DNA of 64,000 nt, from NCBI RefSeq assembly GCF_009828835.1, contig NZ_WTTB01000006.1, forward strand, positions 112,991 to 176,990. Direction: 5' to 3'. Both the position numbers and the translations under genes were made by a program. Every line of letters begins with the position of its first letter. Positions within the stretch are counted from its first letter, which is position 1. This document shows, one piece after another, positions 9,480-18,445 of this stretch. The notes beneath the pieces were generated by a model that searched no databases, was not told the DNA's origin, and saw only the letters and a list, made by a program, of their open reading frames with translations. Source of the stretch: Erysipelothrix urinaevulpis. Its GTDB lineage: Bacteria > Bacillota_I > Bacilli_A > Erysipelotrichales > Erysipelotrichaceae.

Positions 9480-11552
9480 ATGGAAAAGATTAAAGAAATT
9501 AAATTTGATTTGGAAGGCTTAACTTGTGCCGATTGTGCAGGTAAGATTCAAGATGAACTTGGGAAGAGAACTGATGTAAAACAGGCACGGGTTGATGTTG
9601 TTTTAGGTAAGGCTATCTTAGAAATGAATGAGGAAACAGACATTACTGAGGACTTTCTTGCAGATATTACATCGACAGTTCATAAGATTGATCCAATTGG
9701 AGTTCGTTTAGAAGGAACAAAGAACCATGAACACGACCATGATCATGAGCATGCGCCAATGAGTCGTTTTATTTATTTAGGCGTCATATTGATTGGTTTA
9801 CGATTACTTCTAGGGGAATCGATTTGGCTGAATGCATTGATTGTTGCTGCCTATTTTCTAGTCGGTTTTCCCGTTTTAAAAGGTGCATGGAATAGTATCA
9901 AAAATGGTAACTATTTCGATGAGACTGTCTTAATGTCTGTCGCAACCATTGGTGCTTTATTCATTAGAGAATATTCAGAAGCGTTAGGTGTTATGGTCTT
10001 TTATAGCATTGGTGAGTATTACCAACATAAAGCCGTGGATGATTCACGTGCTTCAATCAAAGCATTGCTTGATAAACGTCCTGAGTTTGCTCGACGTTTA
10101 AGGGATGGTGTTGAAGAAGTCGTTGCCTGTGAAGAGATTAATGTGAGTGATGTTATTCGTATATTACCTTCTGATCAAGTTCCACTTGATGGCGTAATTA
10201 TTAAAGGTCAAACAAGCCTAGATATGTCTTCTTTAACTGGCGAATCGGTACCTGTTAATGTTGACTTAGGACAAGAGGTTTTATCAGGTAGTTTAAACGT
10301 AGCGGCTCCAATTGAGTTAGAAGTTACGGCAAGTTACTCAAATTCAACCATTACCAAAATGTTAGATCTGATCGAAAATTCATCACAAAACAAGGCAGAA
10401 ACAGAAATTTTTATGACTAAATTTTCGAAGGTCTATACTCCAATTGTGTTTGCATTATCATTGATTATTATGATTGTGGTAGGATTTTTGAGTCAAGATT
10501 TATATTCTGGACTCTATCGTGGTCTTGTTTTCTTAGTTATCAGTTGTCCATGTGCCCTTGTTCTCTCAATTCCTTTGGGATATTTTGCAGGGATTGGTCG
10601 AGCCAGTCGCTCAGGTATCTTAATAAAGGGTGGCGAGTCAATTGAAGCAATGTCAGCAATTACGGGGGTTGTCTTTGATAAAACAGGAACATTAACCCAA
10701 GGAAAAATGCAAGTAACAGAGGTTGTTGGCGATGATAAGATTCTTGAGATTGCCGCTCATCTTGAATCGTTTTCAAATCATCCAATCGGAAAAGCAATCG
10801 TTGATCACTATGATGGTGTGATTGAGCAAAGCAAAGTAACGAATTTAAATGAAGTGTTTGGAAAAGGGATTACCGCACAGTATGAAGGAAAAGATGTCTT
10901 TGTGGGTTCACTAAAAGAGCTTGAAGCACAAGGGTATGATGTGGATGTTTATAAGAATAATAAGACATCGGTTGTTGTTTTGTGTGATTCACAAGTACTA
11001 GGTGCTTTATATCTTGAAGACGAATTAAGAGATGATAGTATTGCCCTAATTAAAGCACTGCATGACCGTAATATCAAAACGGTTGTGTTGAGTGGTGATC
11101 GCCAAGAGGTTGTCGATGAAACAGCTCAAAAAGCTGGCATTGATCTTGCGCTTGGAGGTTTACTCCCAGATGATAAGGTGAATGAATTTACACGTTTAAA
11201 AAATGAAATGACAGGCTCATTAGCTTATGTTGGCGATGGCATGAATGACGCGGCAGTTCTTGGGATGAGTGATGTTGGATTCTCAATGGGTCAAATTGGT
11301 AACGATTTAGCCATTGAATATTCTGATGTTGTGCTTGTTAATGATCAACCACTACAAATAATAGAGGCGATTGATATTTCAAAACGTACTCAAAAAATTA
11401 CATGGATGAATATTATTTTCATTCTTTTGATAAAAGTTTCAGTCTTATTATTAGGAAGCTTGGGAATGGCTAAAATGTGGCAAGCAGTCATTGCGGATGT
11501 TGGTGTTAGTTTATTAGCTGTTCTAAATGCAATGAGAATAATGAGAGATTAG
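9480..11552 (+). CDS. zntA: Zinc/cadmium/lead-exporting P1B-type ATPase
   Basis: This 690-residue pump has an N-terminal HMA domain with C16 and C19 (TCADC) and a His-rich linker at about 82-91 of alternating H, E and D. The CPC motif lies at 356-358 in SCPCALVLSIPLG, which is typical of the Zn/Cd/Pb class. The phosphorylated aspartate is D400 (DKTGTLT), followed by an HP motif and GDGMND at 585-590. ATP hydrolysis drives metal export across the membrane. ATG 9480 is chosen for AAAGGGG about 10 bases upstream; the longer in-frame start at 9408 lies inside the repressor gene. Control by the adjacent SmtB-like repressor is expected. Confidence 0.93.
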   Translation: MEKIKEIKFDLEGLTCADCAGKIQDELGKRTDVKQARVDVVLGKAILEMNEETDITEDFLADITSTVHKIDPIGVRLEGTKNHEHDHDHEHAPMSRFIYLGVILIGLRLLLGESIWLNALIVAAYFLVGFPVLKGAWNSIKNGNYFDETVLMSVATIGALFIREYSEALGVMVFYSIGEYYQHKAVDDSRASIKALLDKRPEFARRLRDGVEEVVACEEINVSDVIRILPSDQVPLDGVIIKGQTSLDMSSLTGESVPVNVDLGQEVLSGSLNVAAPIELEVTASYSNSTITKMLDLIENSSQNKAETEIFMTKFSKVYTPIVFALSLIIMIVVGFLSQDLYSGLYRGLVFLVISCPCALVLSIPLGYFAGIGRASRSGILIKGGESIEAMSAITGVVFDKTGTLTQGKMQVTEVVGDDKILEIAAHLESFSNHPIGKAIVDHYDGVIEQSKVTNLNEVFGKGITAQYEGKDVFVGSLKELEAQGYDVDVYKNNKTSVVVLCDSQVLGALYLEDELRDDSIALIKALHDRNIKTVVLSGDRQEVVDETAQKAGIDLALGGLLPDDKVNEFTRLKNEMTGSLAYVGDGMNDAAVLGMSDVGFSMGQIGNDLAIEYSDVVLVNDQPLQIIEAIDISKRTQKITWMNIIFILLIKVSVLLLGSLGMAKMWQAVIADVGVSLLAVLNAMRIMRD

Positions 11553-11581
11553 TCATCTGAATCCTTTACGTCATGAAACTA

Positions 11582-11610
11582 TTTACATTATTTGAAACAA
11601 GATGTATAAT
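11582..11610 (+). promoter_or_regulatory. Promoter of the pyrophosphatase-like gene
   Basis: TTTACA (11582-11587) and TATAAT (11605-11610) are separated by exactly 17 bases, 23 bases before the chosen start codon. Confidence 0.8.
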
Positions 11611-11633
11611 ACTTGAGAGAGGTAAGGGCAGAT

Positions 11634-12008
11634 ATGGACAAATTACTAAATAATGGATACTTTTGGCAGAAAATTGATTCGTTAATTCTATCAACGAATG
11701 TTGTTATTTCTCAAGAAAAAGGATCCCGTCATTCAAAATATATTAATATGGTGTATCCTGTTAACTATGGTTACCTAGAAGATACGGATGCGATTAAAGT
11801 CTTTAAAGGCAGTGATAAACGTTCCAAAGTTGATGCGGTTTTGGTTGTTGCCGATATCTTAAAGCGTGATCTTGAAGTTAAATTACTTTGGGGATGCACT
11901 CCGGAAGAAGAAACAGAAATATTACTATTTATCAATCAGACAGATTATCAAAAAAGTATATTAGTACGTCGTGGGAATGAAATTCCTGAATGGGCGATTA
12001 CAGATTAA
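11634..12008 (+). CDS. Inorganic-pyrophosphatase-like protein
   Basis: This 124-residue protein resembles small class I soluble pyrophosphatases of Firmicutes. It carries EKGSRHSKY, a YPVNYGYLE segment, a DA.LV...LKRD.EVKLLWG region and a CTPEEE segment. It would hydrolyse pyrophosphate in the cytosol. It is much shorter than E. coli Ppa (about 175), and not all the canonical acidic metal ligands can be identified, so the activity is uncertain. ATG 11634 is chosen; GAGAGG lies about 12 bases upstream, and an in-frame TTG at 11613 would lie too close to the -10 box. It is monocistronic, closed by a palindromic terminator. Confidence 0.7.
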   Translation: MDKLLNNGYFWQKIDSLILSTNVVISQEKGSRHSKYINMVYPVNYGYLEDTDAIKVFKGSDKRSKVDAVLVVADILKRDLEVKLLWGCTPEEETEILLFINQTDYQKSILVRRGNEIPEWAITD

Positions 12009-12034
12009 AAAAAAGGAGCTTAAGCTCCTTTTTT
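12008..12034. terminator. Bidirectional terminator between convergent genes
   Basis: AAAAGGAGC and GCTCCTTTT form a perfect palindrome around TTAA, with A-run and T-run on either side. It serves the pyrophosphatase-like gene and the minus-strand reductase gene. Confidence 0.9.
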
Positions 12035-12036
12035 GT

Positions 12037-12579
12037 TTAGCGAATTGTTTTTAGCGCTTTTGCCCATCGAGTTACCTGATCCATCATTTGATTCATATTA
12101 TGGTCATGGTAAGTTTGAGGTTTAAAATCACTCATATTTTCAAAGTCTGTCATTAATGAAAATGTAACCATAGTTCTAACAGTGGCGACTTCTTGTTCAG
12201 CAAGGCTGGTACGATAAGCTTGAATTGCTGCAAGACCACCTAAACCACCATAGGCAACAAACCCAACAGGTTTATTGTGTAATTCTGGTTGTAAATAGTC
12301 TAAAGCGTTTTTAAATGCGCCTGGAATTGAACGATTATATTCTGGTGTTACAAAAATATAGCCGTCAAATGATGCGATTTTCTCAGACCAAGCTTGTATA
12401 AATTTAGCTTGATCATTGCTTGGTGATGTTCCTAATAAAGGTAAATCGTAGTCTTTTAAGTCAACAATTTCATATGTGTTGCCATCTTGGCGTTTTTGGG
12501 CAAAGTCAAAAGTCCACTTTGCGACGGCTTCACCATTTCGTCCTTCTCGGATACTTGCTAAAATAATTCCAATTTTCAT
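12037..12579 (-). CDS. NADPH-dependent FMN reductase family protein
   Basis: This 180-residue flavodoxin-fold protein has the phosphate-binding loop SIREGRNGE near the N-terminus and the characteristic PEYNRSIPGAFKNALDYL motif followed by GGLGG. Family members reduce FMN, azo dyes, quinones or chromate with NAD(P)H in the cytosol. ATG 12579 is chosen because GGAGGAT lies 7 bases upstream; a start five codons earlier (12594) would overlap that ribosome-binding site. It stands alone and converges on the pyrophosphatase-like gene. The physiological acceptor cannot be inferred. Confidence 0.87.
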   Translation of the reverse strand: MKIGIILASIREGRNGEAVAKWTFDFAQKRQDGNTYEIVDLKDYDLPLLGTSPSNDQAKFIQAWSEKIASFDGYIFVTPEYNRSIPGAFKNALDYLQPELHNKPVGFVAYGGLGGLAAIQAYRTSLAEQEVATVRTMVTFSLMTDFENMSDFKPQTYHDHNMNQMMDQVTRWAKALKTIR

Positions 12580-12693
12580 GATGTAATCCTCCATTTTTAT
12601 CAGTATATGTGTGCTTGTTTTGTTGCACTTTAATTATAATTCTAGGAAACTTTCTCGTGGATGGAATTGTCATGAAAACTAGCATTTATGGTA

Positions 12694-12726
12694 TAAAAAA
12701 ATGATGCTGTATGGTAAGCATCATTT
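12694..12726 (-). terminator. Terminator of the MATE gene
   Basis: On the minus strand AAATGATGCT (12726-12717) pairs with AGCATCATTT (12708-12699), followed by T residues. Confidence 0.85.
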
Positions 12727-12736
12727 AGATCGGAGT

Positions 12737-14089
12737 TTACTGACTCCATTGGTTTTCGTATTGGTGAACTGTTTCACTGACTTTGGCTTGTTTAAACAGA
12801 GTGAGTGCGAATATCAGTGAAAGTGATTCTGATAAAAGAAGGGATAACCAAATACCAGGTTCACCGAATAACTTAGGCATAATAGCTAAGGATATCAGAA
12901 CAAAGATGAGACCTCGTGCTAAAGAAATACTAATAGCTCGGTTAATGGATTCTGTTGCCGTAAAATAACCATAAAAGATAATAACGAAGCCTAATGGTAA
13001 ATATGAGAAGGCAAAGAGTCTAAATGCATAAATTGCATGGTTAAATAAATCAAGGTTATCTGGACTGATAAACATGCTAATAATAGGGGCTGGTAGAATC
13101 ATCGCGATCAGAAATGCAATCAATGAAGCGATCCCTGCCGAAATAAGAGCGACTCTAAGAATGTACTTGTAGGATTTGGAATCTTCTTTTCCATAATAAT
13201 AACTGACCAAGGGTTGCATTCCTTGATTTAACCCTAACATTGTCATTAAAACGAGTTGATAAACATAAGTAATCACGGTATGGATGACGATGCCATCGTT
13301 ACCGATATTCGTTAGTAAGACATGATTAAATAGGAAAGTAATGGAAGCGACCGATGATTCTGTTAAACTATCCGCAATCCCGATTTTCGCCATCGATAAG
13401 ATCTCACTAAGTCTTAATTTTACTTTAATAAAAGTGAAACCATTTTTATTGATTAAATAATGACTAAAGAATATTCCAAATGTAATAAGTTGAGATAGTC
13501 CGGTAGCTGCTGCGGCACCCTTAATGCCATAACCAAAACGAATCACAAATAAATAATCTAAAATTATATTTGTAAAAGCTCCAGTTAAGACGGCTGTCAC
13601 AGCTTTCTTTGGAAAACCATCGGCTTTAATAAGAACTTCTAAGTTATAAGCTGTCATATAAAATGGGAAAAATAAAACAATAACTGATAAATAATCCTTC
13701 ACGTAGTGATGGGTTTCAGGGCTTGACCCTAAAAGTTTTGCAAAGAAATCAAGATTTGTAAATGTTACGAAGGTAAAGATTAATCCTAAAACAAATACGG
13801 TAATCGTACTAATTGTAAAGACTCTATTTGCATTTTCTTTATCATTTTTTCCTTTGAAAATTGAGGCTCTAGTACTGGCTCCAACAGCCCATAGAATACT
13901 AATACCAAAAGCAATATTGATTAAAGGCATTGAGATATTAACGGCTGCAAGCGCTGTTTCACCGACACCTTTTGCGACAAACATTCCATCAACCATGGTG
14001 TATAAAGTGTAAACCCACATGGAAATGACGGAAGGAATCGCTAATTTAAAGAACTCAAATTTAACGTTCTTTTGATTTAAAACTGTCAT
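12737..14089 (-). CDS. MATE-family multidrug efflux transporter
   Basis: This 450-residue membrane protein has about twelve hydrophobic helices and the two-fold repeat of the MATE (NorM/DinF/MepA-like) family. The PSVISMWVYTLYTMVDGMFVA opening is typical (the string is shortened here to its start: PSVISMWVYTLY). Such proteins exchange Na+ or H+ for cationic drugs. GGAGTG lies 8 bases before the ATG. A divergent MerR-type regulator starts 62 bases away. The intergenic space contains a promoter with a 19-base spacer and a dyad, the classic arrangement for MerR activation, so drug-induced expression is likely. Confidence 0.9.
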   Translation of the reverse strand: MTVLNQKNVKFEFFKLAIPSVISMWVYTLYTMVDGMFVAKGVGETALAAVNISMPLINIAFGISILWAVGASTRASIFKGKNDKENANRVFTISTITVFVLGLIFTFVTFTNLDFFAKLLGSSPETHHYVKDYLSVIVLFFPFYMTAYNLEVLIKADGFPKKAVTAVLTGAFTNIILDYLFVIRFGYGIKGAAAATGLSQLITFGIFFSHYLINKNGFTFIKVKLRLSEILSMAKIGIADSLTESSVASITFLFNHVLLTNIGNDGIVIHTVITYVYQLVLMTMLGLNQGMQPLVSYYYGKEDSKSYKYILRVALISAGIASLIAFLIAMILPAPIISMFISPDNLDLFNHAIYAFRLFAFSYLPLGFVIIFYGYFTATESINRAISISLARGLIFVLISLAIMPKLFGEPGIWLSLLLSESLSLIFALTLFKQAKVSETVHQYENQWSQ

Positions 14090-14109
14090 TTTAACACTCC
14101 TTGCTTAAG

Positions 14110-14140
14110 ATTATAAACCATAGTACCATACTAGAGTAAA
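14110..14140 (-). promoter_or_regulatory. MerR-type activatable promoter of the MATE gene
   Basis: On the minus strand TTTACT (14140-14135) and TATAAT (14115-14110) are separated by 19 bases, longer than the usual 17. A perfect dyad TAGTA-TGG-TACTA (14133-14121) lies within the spacer. MerR-family activators bind such a dyad and untwist the long spacer. Confidence 0.75.
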
Positions 14141-14151
14141 GGAGGAAACAC

Positions 14152-14970
14152 ATGAAAGATGAAAAAAGATACAAAATAGGTGAAATATCAAAGGCATATG
14201 GTATCGGTGTTGACTCGTTAAGGTACTATGAAGAGATTGGAATTCTCCATCCCAAGCGTGAGGCAAATAATTATCGTATGTATAGTGTTGAAGATATTCG
14301 TCGCTTAAATGTATTAAAAGAGTTGCGTTCTCTTGGGTTTTCTTTTGAAGATATTAAGCATCATTTACTTGATTTTGACTTAAATGATACGCACTCCTTA
14401 TTTAAAAATGAGATTGAAATCATTTATCAAAAAATTAAACGATTAGAAACTTTGAAAGATATCCTAGAACAACGCATTGATAAGATTGAGAAGAAAAAAG
14501 ATTTACAGTTATCGGATACGCCTATAATTAAGGACATCGATAAGCGATATATCATTCAATTTAGTGATAATTTGTATCATGATGAAGAAGTTGATTTTGT
14601 TCTTAAGAATATTCAAAATACTGATAATGACCTCTATATGATTGGTCGAGAGGAAACGGGCGCAATCATACCCTTAGATGAGATTGCGAAAAAAGGGTAT
14701 GGAACCTTTAGTTCTGTTTTCTTTTTGAGTGATGAGGATGTGCATAATAGTATTATTGAACAAGGGACTTATGTTTGCATGGCGGTTTATGGATCTTATG
14801 ATAAATTACCATCAGCATGGAACAGACTACTGGCTTATCTTGAAGACCACAATTTAGAGGCCATTGATAATCCGATTGAGTTATACATCGTGGATAATCA
14901 CTCAACATCTAAAGTTGATGAATATATTACAGAATTGCAAGTTAAAATAAATCCTCTTAATCACAAATAA
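14152..14970 (+). CDS. MerR-family regulator with GyrI-like effector domain
   Basis: This 272-residue regulator has an N-terminal MerR winged helix (KIGEISKAYGIGVDSLRYYEE) ... shown here only by its key motif LRYYEEIG, then a dimerising coiled coil at about 85-125. The C-terminal half of about 145 residues resembles the GyrI/BmrR-type small-molecule-binding domain. This organisation is that of BmrR and BltR, which sense cationic drugs. GGAGG lies 7 bases before the ATG. It is divergent from the MATE exporter and likely activates it through the 19-base-spacer promoter between them. Confidence 0.87.
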   Translation: MKDEKRYKIGEISKAYGIGVDSLRYYEEIGILHPKREANNYRMYSVEDIRRLNVLKELRSLGFSFEDIKHHLLDFDLNDTHSLFKNEIEIIYQKIKRLETLKDILEQRIDKIEKKKDLQLSDTPIIKDIDKRYIIQFSDNLYHDEEVDFVLKNIQNTDNDLYMIGREETGAIIPLDEIAKKGYGTFSSVFFLSDEDVHNSIIEQGTYVCMAVYGSYDKLPSAWNRLLAYLEDHNLEAIDNPIELYIVDNHSTSKVDEYITELQVKINPLNHK

Positions 14971-15053
14971 AAGGCATGAGACTTGTGGGAATCATTAAAT
15001 TACGAATTAAACCTTTAAATGTAAGTGTTTACTGAAAAAAACGACCAAAACAA

Positions 15054-15082
15054 TGGAAATTGTTGGTATAATTCTGTATAAT
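15054..15082 (+). promoter_or_regulatory. Candidate guaBA promoter
   Basis: TGGAAA (15054-15059) and TATAAT (15077-15082) are 17 bases apart. A second TATAAT lies at 15067-15072 without a good -35 partner. No recognisable purine riboswitch lies between here and guaB. Confidence 0.6.
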
Positions 15083-15110
15083 ATAGCATAAGATTTAGGA
15101 GGAACAGATT

Positions 15111-16244
15111 ATGATGAACGGTAAGGTAGTAAAAGAAGCATACACATTTGATGATTTATTGTTAGTGCCTGCAATGTCACAAGTTGTGCCAGCAGAGGTA
15201 GAATTAAAGACGAGATTAACTGAAAAAATCACGTTGAATATTCCTTTAGTTTCTGCAGCGATGGATACAGTGACGGAATCAGAAATGGCAATTATGTTAG
15301 CAAAACTTGGTGGAATGGGTTTTGTTCATAAAAATATGCCGATTGAAGATCAAGCAGGAATGATTGCGAAAGTTAAAGAAGCAATCATTGAAGATGAATT
15401 TACCAATGCGAGTGTTAATGCTGAAGGTAAACTTGTTGTTGGTGCAGCTGTTGGGGTTGGTCAAGCAAGTTTAGAGCGTGTTGGAGCGTTAGTAGCGGCT
15501 GGCGTTGACATTGTTGCGGTAGATAGTGCTCATGGTCACTCACAAGGTGTCTTAGATACTGTGAAGATGATTCGTGCAGAATTCCCTGACTTAGATATCG
15601 TGGGTGGTAATGTTGTTACTGCACAAGCAGCAACAGACTTAATTTATGCTGGAGCCAATGTCATTAAAGTCGGTGTTGGGCCAGGTTCGATCTGTACAAC
15701 ACGTGTTGTTTCAGGTGTTGGTGTTCCTCAATTAACAGCTGTTAATGATGTCTATCAAGTTGCTAAACAATATAAAGTCGGTGTTATTGCTGATGGTGGA
15801 ATTAAGCTTTCAGGTGATATCGCTAAAGCTCTTGCAGCAGGAGCAGACTGTGTCATGTTGGGTGGATTACTTGCTGGAAGTGAAGAAACTCCTGGTGAAG
15901 TCATTGAAGTATTTGGTAAAAAAGTAAAAGCATACGTTGGAATGGGGTCACTAAGTGCTATGAAACGTGGATCCAGTGATCGTTACTTCCAAGGTGGCGT
16001 TTCAGAATTGAATAAACTAGTTCCTGAAGGAATTGAAGCCACAGTCCCTTACAAAGGAACAATTCGTGATGTTGTCTATCAAATGATGGGTGGTGTCCGT
16101 TCAGGAATGGGATATTGTGGTTGTGCAAGTATTGCGGAAATGCACGCCAAAGCTCAATTTGTAAAAATCACAGGGAATGGCTTAACAGAAAGTCATCCTC
16201 ATGATGTTGATAATGTAAAAGATGCACCAAACTATAAAGGATAG
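15111..16244 (+). CDS. guaB: IMP dehydrogenase lacking CBS domains
   Basis: This 377-residue enzyme oxidises IMP to XMP with NAD+, the committed step to GMP. The catalytic cysteine is C195 in GPGSICTTR, with the substrate-binding DGGI and GGLLAG segments and the mobile YVGMGSL loop all present. The usual pair of CBS (Bateman) regulatory domains, about 120 residues, is absent: the sequence passes directly from [10 protein letters not shown] to VVGAAVGVG. The barrel is otherwise intact, so this is a compact form and not a broken gene. ATG 15111 is 8 bases after AGGAGG; a second ATG follows at 15114. guaA follows 10 bases downstream. Confidence 0.95.
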   Translation: MMNGKVVKEAYTFDDLLLVPAMSQVVPAEVELKTRLTEKITLNIPLVSAAMDTVTESEMAIMLAKLGGMGFVHKNMPIEDQAGMIAKVKEAIIEDEFTNASVNAEGKLVVGAAVGVGQASLERVGALVAAGVDIVAVDSAHGHSQGVLDTVKMIRAEFPDLDIVGGNVVTAQAATDLIYAGANVIKVGVGPGSICTTRVVSGVGVPQLTAVNDVYQVAKQYKVGVIADGGIKLSGDIAKALAAGADCVMLGGLLAGSEETPGEVIEVFGKKVKAYVGMGSLSAMKRGSSDRYFQGGVSELNKLVPEGIEATVPYKGTIRDVVYQMMGGVRSGMGYCGCASIAEMHAKAQFVKITGNGLTESHPHDVDNVKDAPNYKG

Positions 16245-16254
16245 GAGAGAATTA

Positions 16255-17547
16255 ATGAAACAAGATACAATTGTTGTAATTGATCTAGGAAGTACAGAAA
16301 ATGCAGATATCGCACGTTTCGTAAGAAAACAAGGTGTTTATAGTGAAGTCTTGCCTCATGATATTACCAAAGAGGAATTACTTGCAAAAGATACTGTTAA
16401 AGGAATTATTTTAAATGGTGGGATGAATCGTAACGTAGATGGGAATAACGTTGTCATCGATGATGCCCTTTACGCACTAAATATTCCAATCATCTCAATT
16501 GACTATCCAGAAACTAAGGCAAGCGTAACCTATGATGAAATTCCAAGTGAAGAAATTCTAAAAGACTTTGTCTTTGACACTTGTAAAGCAAATCCAACTT
16601 GGAACGCACAAAACTTTATCGAAGCAGAAGTCAAACGAATTCAAGATGAAGTTCAAGATAAGAAAGTCTTACTTGCACTATCAGGAGGGGTAGACTCCTC
16701 AGTCGTTGCTGCATTATTAATCAAAGCCATCGGCAAACAATTAGTCTGTGTTCATGTTAACCACGGTTTAATGCGTAAAAACGAATCAGAAACAGTGGTT
16801 GAAGTATTTGGAAAAGATTTAGCAGAAAACTTAGTCTATGTTGATGCTAGCGAACGCTTCCTAACAAAACTTGAAGGCGAAGCAGACCCAGAAAAGAAAC
16901 GTAAAATCATTGGAAACGAATTCATCAAAGTATTCGACGAAGAAGCAAGCAAACTCAATGGTATTGATTATCTTGCTCAAGGAACCATTTACTCTGATGT
17001 CATCGAAAGTGGAACCAAAACATCAAAAGGCGTCAAATCACACCATAACGTCGGTGGTTTACCCGAAGATATGCAATTCAAACTCATCGAACCGATGGCA
17101 CAACTCTTCAAAGACGAAGTTAGAGAATGTGGTGTTGCCCTCGGACTCCCTGAAAGCATGGTTTATAGACAACCATTCCCAGGACCAGGACTTGGTGTTA
17201 GAACACTCGGCGCAATTACCCGCGAACGTCTCCACGCAGTCCGTGAAGCCGACGCAATCCTCCACGAAGAATTTGCGAAAGCAGGACTCGATAAAAAAGT
17301 ATGGCAATACTTCACTGTCATTCCAGAATTCAAATCAGTCGGTGTCACTGATGGTCACCGCACCTACGAATATCCAATTATTCTACGTGCAGTCAACACC
17401 GTCGATGCCATGACCGCATCCATCGAACCCATCGAATACGAAGTACTCGGAAAGATCGTAGACCGCATTCTTTCAGAAGTCGACAACGTCAACCGCGTAC
17501 TTTACGATCTTTCTCCTAAGCCAGTCGCGACGATTGAGTGGGAGTAG
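16255..17547 (+). CDS. guaA: GMP synthase with reduced glutaminase domain
   Basis: This 430-residue protein converts XMP to GMP. The ATP-pyrophosphatase domain is complete, with P-loop SGGVDSS (143-149), the dimerisation domain and the PFPGPGLGVR motif. The N-terminal glutaminase-like part is only about 115 residues instead of about 190. It keeps the VIDLGS start and GVYSEVLPH, but the nucleophile loop GxCYG is replaced by SIDYP (D83 at the cysteine position), and no GxQFHPE-like His/Glu segment exists. The enzyme may therefore use free ammonia or a partner glutaminase. ATG 16255 follows AGGAGAG. Codons in the second half are visibly richer in C endings than in guaB. Confidence 0.93.
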   Translation: MKQDTIVVIDLGSTENADIARFVRKQGVYSEVLPHDITKEELLAKDTVKGIILNGGMNRNVDGNNVVIDDALYALNIPIISIDYPETKASVTYDEIPSEEILKDFVFDTCKANPTWNAQNFIEAEVKRIQDEVQDKKVLLALSGGVDSSVVAALLIKAIGKQLVCVHVNHGLMRKNESETVVEVFGKDLAENLVYVDASERFLTKLEGEADPEKKRKIIGNEFIKVFDEEASKLNGIDYLAQGTIYSDVIESGTKTSKGVKSHHNVGGLPEDMQFKLIEPMAQLFKDEVRECGVALGLPESMVYRQPFPGPGLGVRTLGAITRERLHAVREADAILHEEFAKAGLDKKVWQYFTVIPEFKSVGVTDGHRTYEYPIILRAVNTVDAMTASIEPIEYEVLGKIVDRILSEVDNVNRVLYDLSPKPVATIEWE

Positions 17548-17573
17548 TAACACTTTGGCTATGTAAAAAAACG

Positions 17574-17600
17574 AAAGTCCACTATTTAGTGGACTTTTTT
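17574..17600 (+). terminator. Terminator of guaBA
   Basis: AAAGTCCACTA (17574-17584) and TAGTGGACTTT (17587-17597) form a strong hairpin followed by T residues. Confidence 0.9.
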
Positions 17601-17687
17601 GATGTTTATTTTAGAATAGTGTGATAAATAGATTAAGTGATGTCAAAAATTATAACTCAATATAACTAGTCATTTGGTTAAAACTAC

Positions 17688-18440
17688 TTATAAAGGTTTC
17701 ATTAAAACGATTAGATATCGATGTTCAATAGTATCAACAAAGCCATTGGTTTTAAGCTTAATATCCAATTCGTTTAGCTTCTCAAAATGCTTCCTAACTG
17801 AGAAACCAGGAAATTCCCATTGAATGATCTTAGCATAATAAACAAGAGCACCGATATCGAAAAATTTTAGTGATGCATATGCTTCATCACGTTCTATCAT
17901 AGTAAATCCAATCTTTTTAGCAAGATCTAGATTGTAAGCTAATGTATTCACTACATCTACTACATGAGGTGTATCTAGAATAAACTCTGCTAATTGATAA
18001 TTATTCATTGCCCCCACTTGTTGTGTAACAAAGTAACCACCAGGTTTAAGTGTTCTAAATACTTCTGATAAGCTGAGGCTCTCATGACGATTAATGATCA
18101 GGTTAAAAAAATCATCATCGAATGGTAAAATATCATTATCACAAAAATGCACTTTAATCCCAAGCGGAGCTAGTTTTTTCATGCAGAGTTGATAGTTTGG
18201 GGGGTAACCTTCGGTGACGTATGTTTTATCTAATGGATGTGATAAAGATAGCAAGTATTCTCCGTCGCCAGTTCCCATATCTAATAAATTATCTCGTTTA
18301 TCAAGGTATTTCTTTACTATTTTTGAGTAATCCCAAGGTAAATCTTCCATATGCCAACGATTGTCGATACGAGAAAAATCCCATCCTAAAAAACTTGCAC
18401 TTTCCTCTTCAAGCCAAAATTTTAATTTATTGTTTTTCAT
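17688..18440 (-). CDS. Class I SAM-dependent methyltransferase
   Basis: This 250-residue protein has the SAM-binding motif I LLDMGTGDG (residues 52-60), an acidic FCDNDILPF segment and the post-motif VFRTLKPGGYFV, as in Methyltransf_11-type enzymes. The substrate is unknown; there is no zinc finger of the RlmA type and no Erm-type motif. AAAGGA sits 10 bases before the ATG and is buried in a predicted hairpin. A nine-codon leader with an ideal AGGAGG precedes it by about 80 bases. This suggests ribosome-stalling control, a scheme common for antibiotic-resistance rRNA methyltransferases, but that role is inference only. Confidence 0.8.
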   Translation of the reverse strand: MKNNKLKFWLEEESASFLGWDFSRIDNRWHMEDLPWDYSKIVKKYLDKRDNLLDMGTGDGEYLLSLSHPLDKTYVTEGYPPNYQLCMKKLAPLGIKVHFCDNDILPFDDDFFNLIINRHESLSLSEVFRTLKPGGYFVTQQVGAMNNYQLAEFILDTPHVVDVVNTLAYNLDLAKKIGFTMIERDEAYASLKFFDIGALVYYAKIIQWEFPGFSVRKHFEKLNELDIKLKTNGFVDTIEHRYLIVLMKPL

Positions 18441-18445
18441 TTTTA

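Noticed and set aside
14971..15110. Purine riboswitch upstream of guaB
   Set aside because: No three-way-junction aptamer pattern or terminator hairpin could be found by eye in the 140 bases.
16871..17413. Second long plus-strand ORF inside guaA, and minus-strand ORFs at 17059-17348
   Set aside because: They overlap the fully supported GMP synthase frame. The open alternative frames follow from its C-ending codons.
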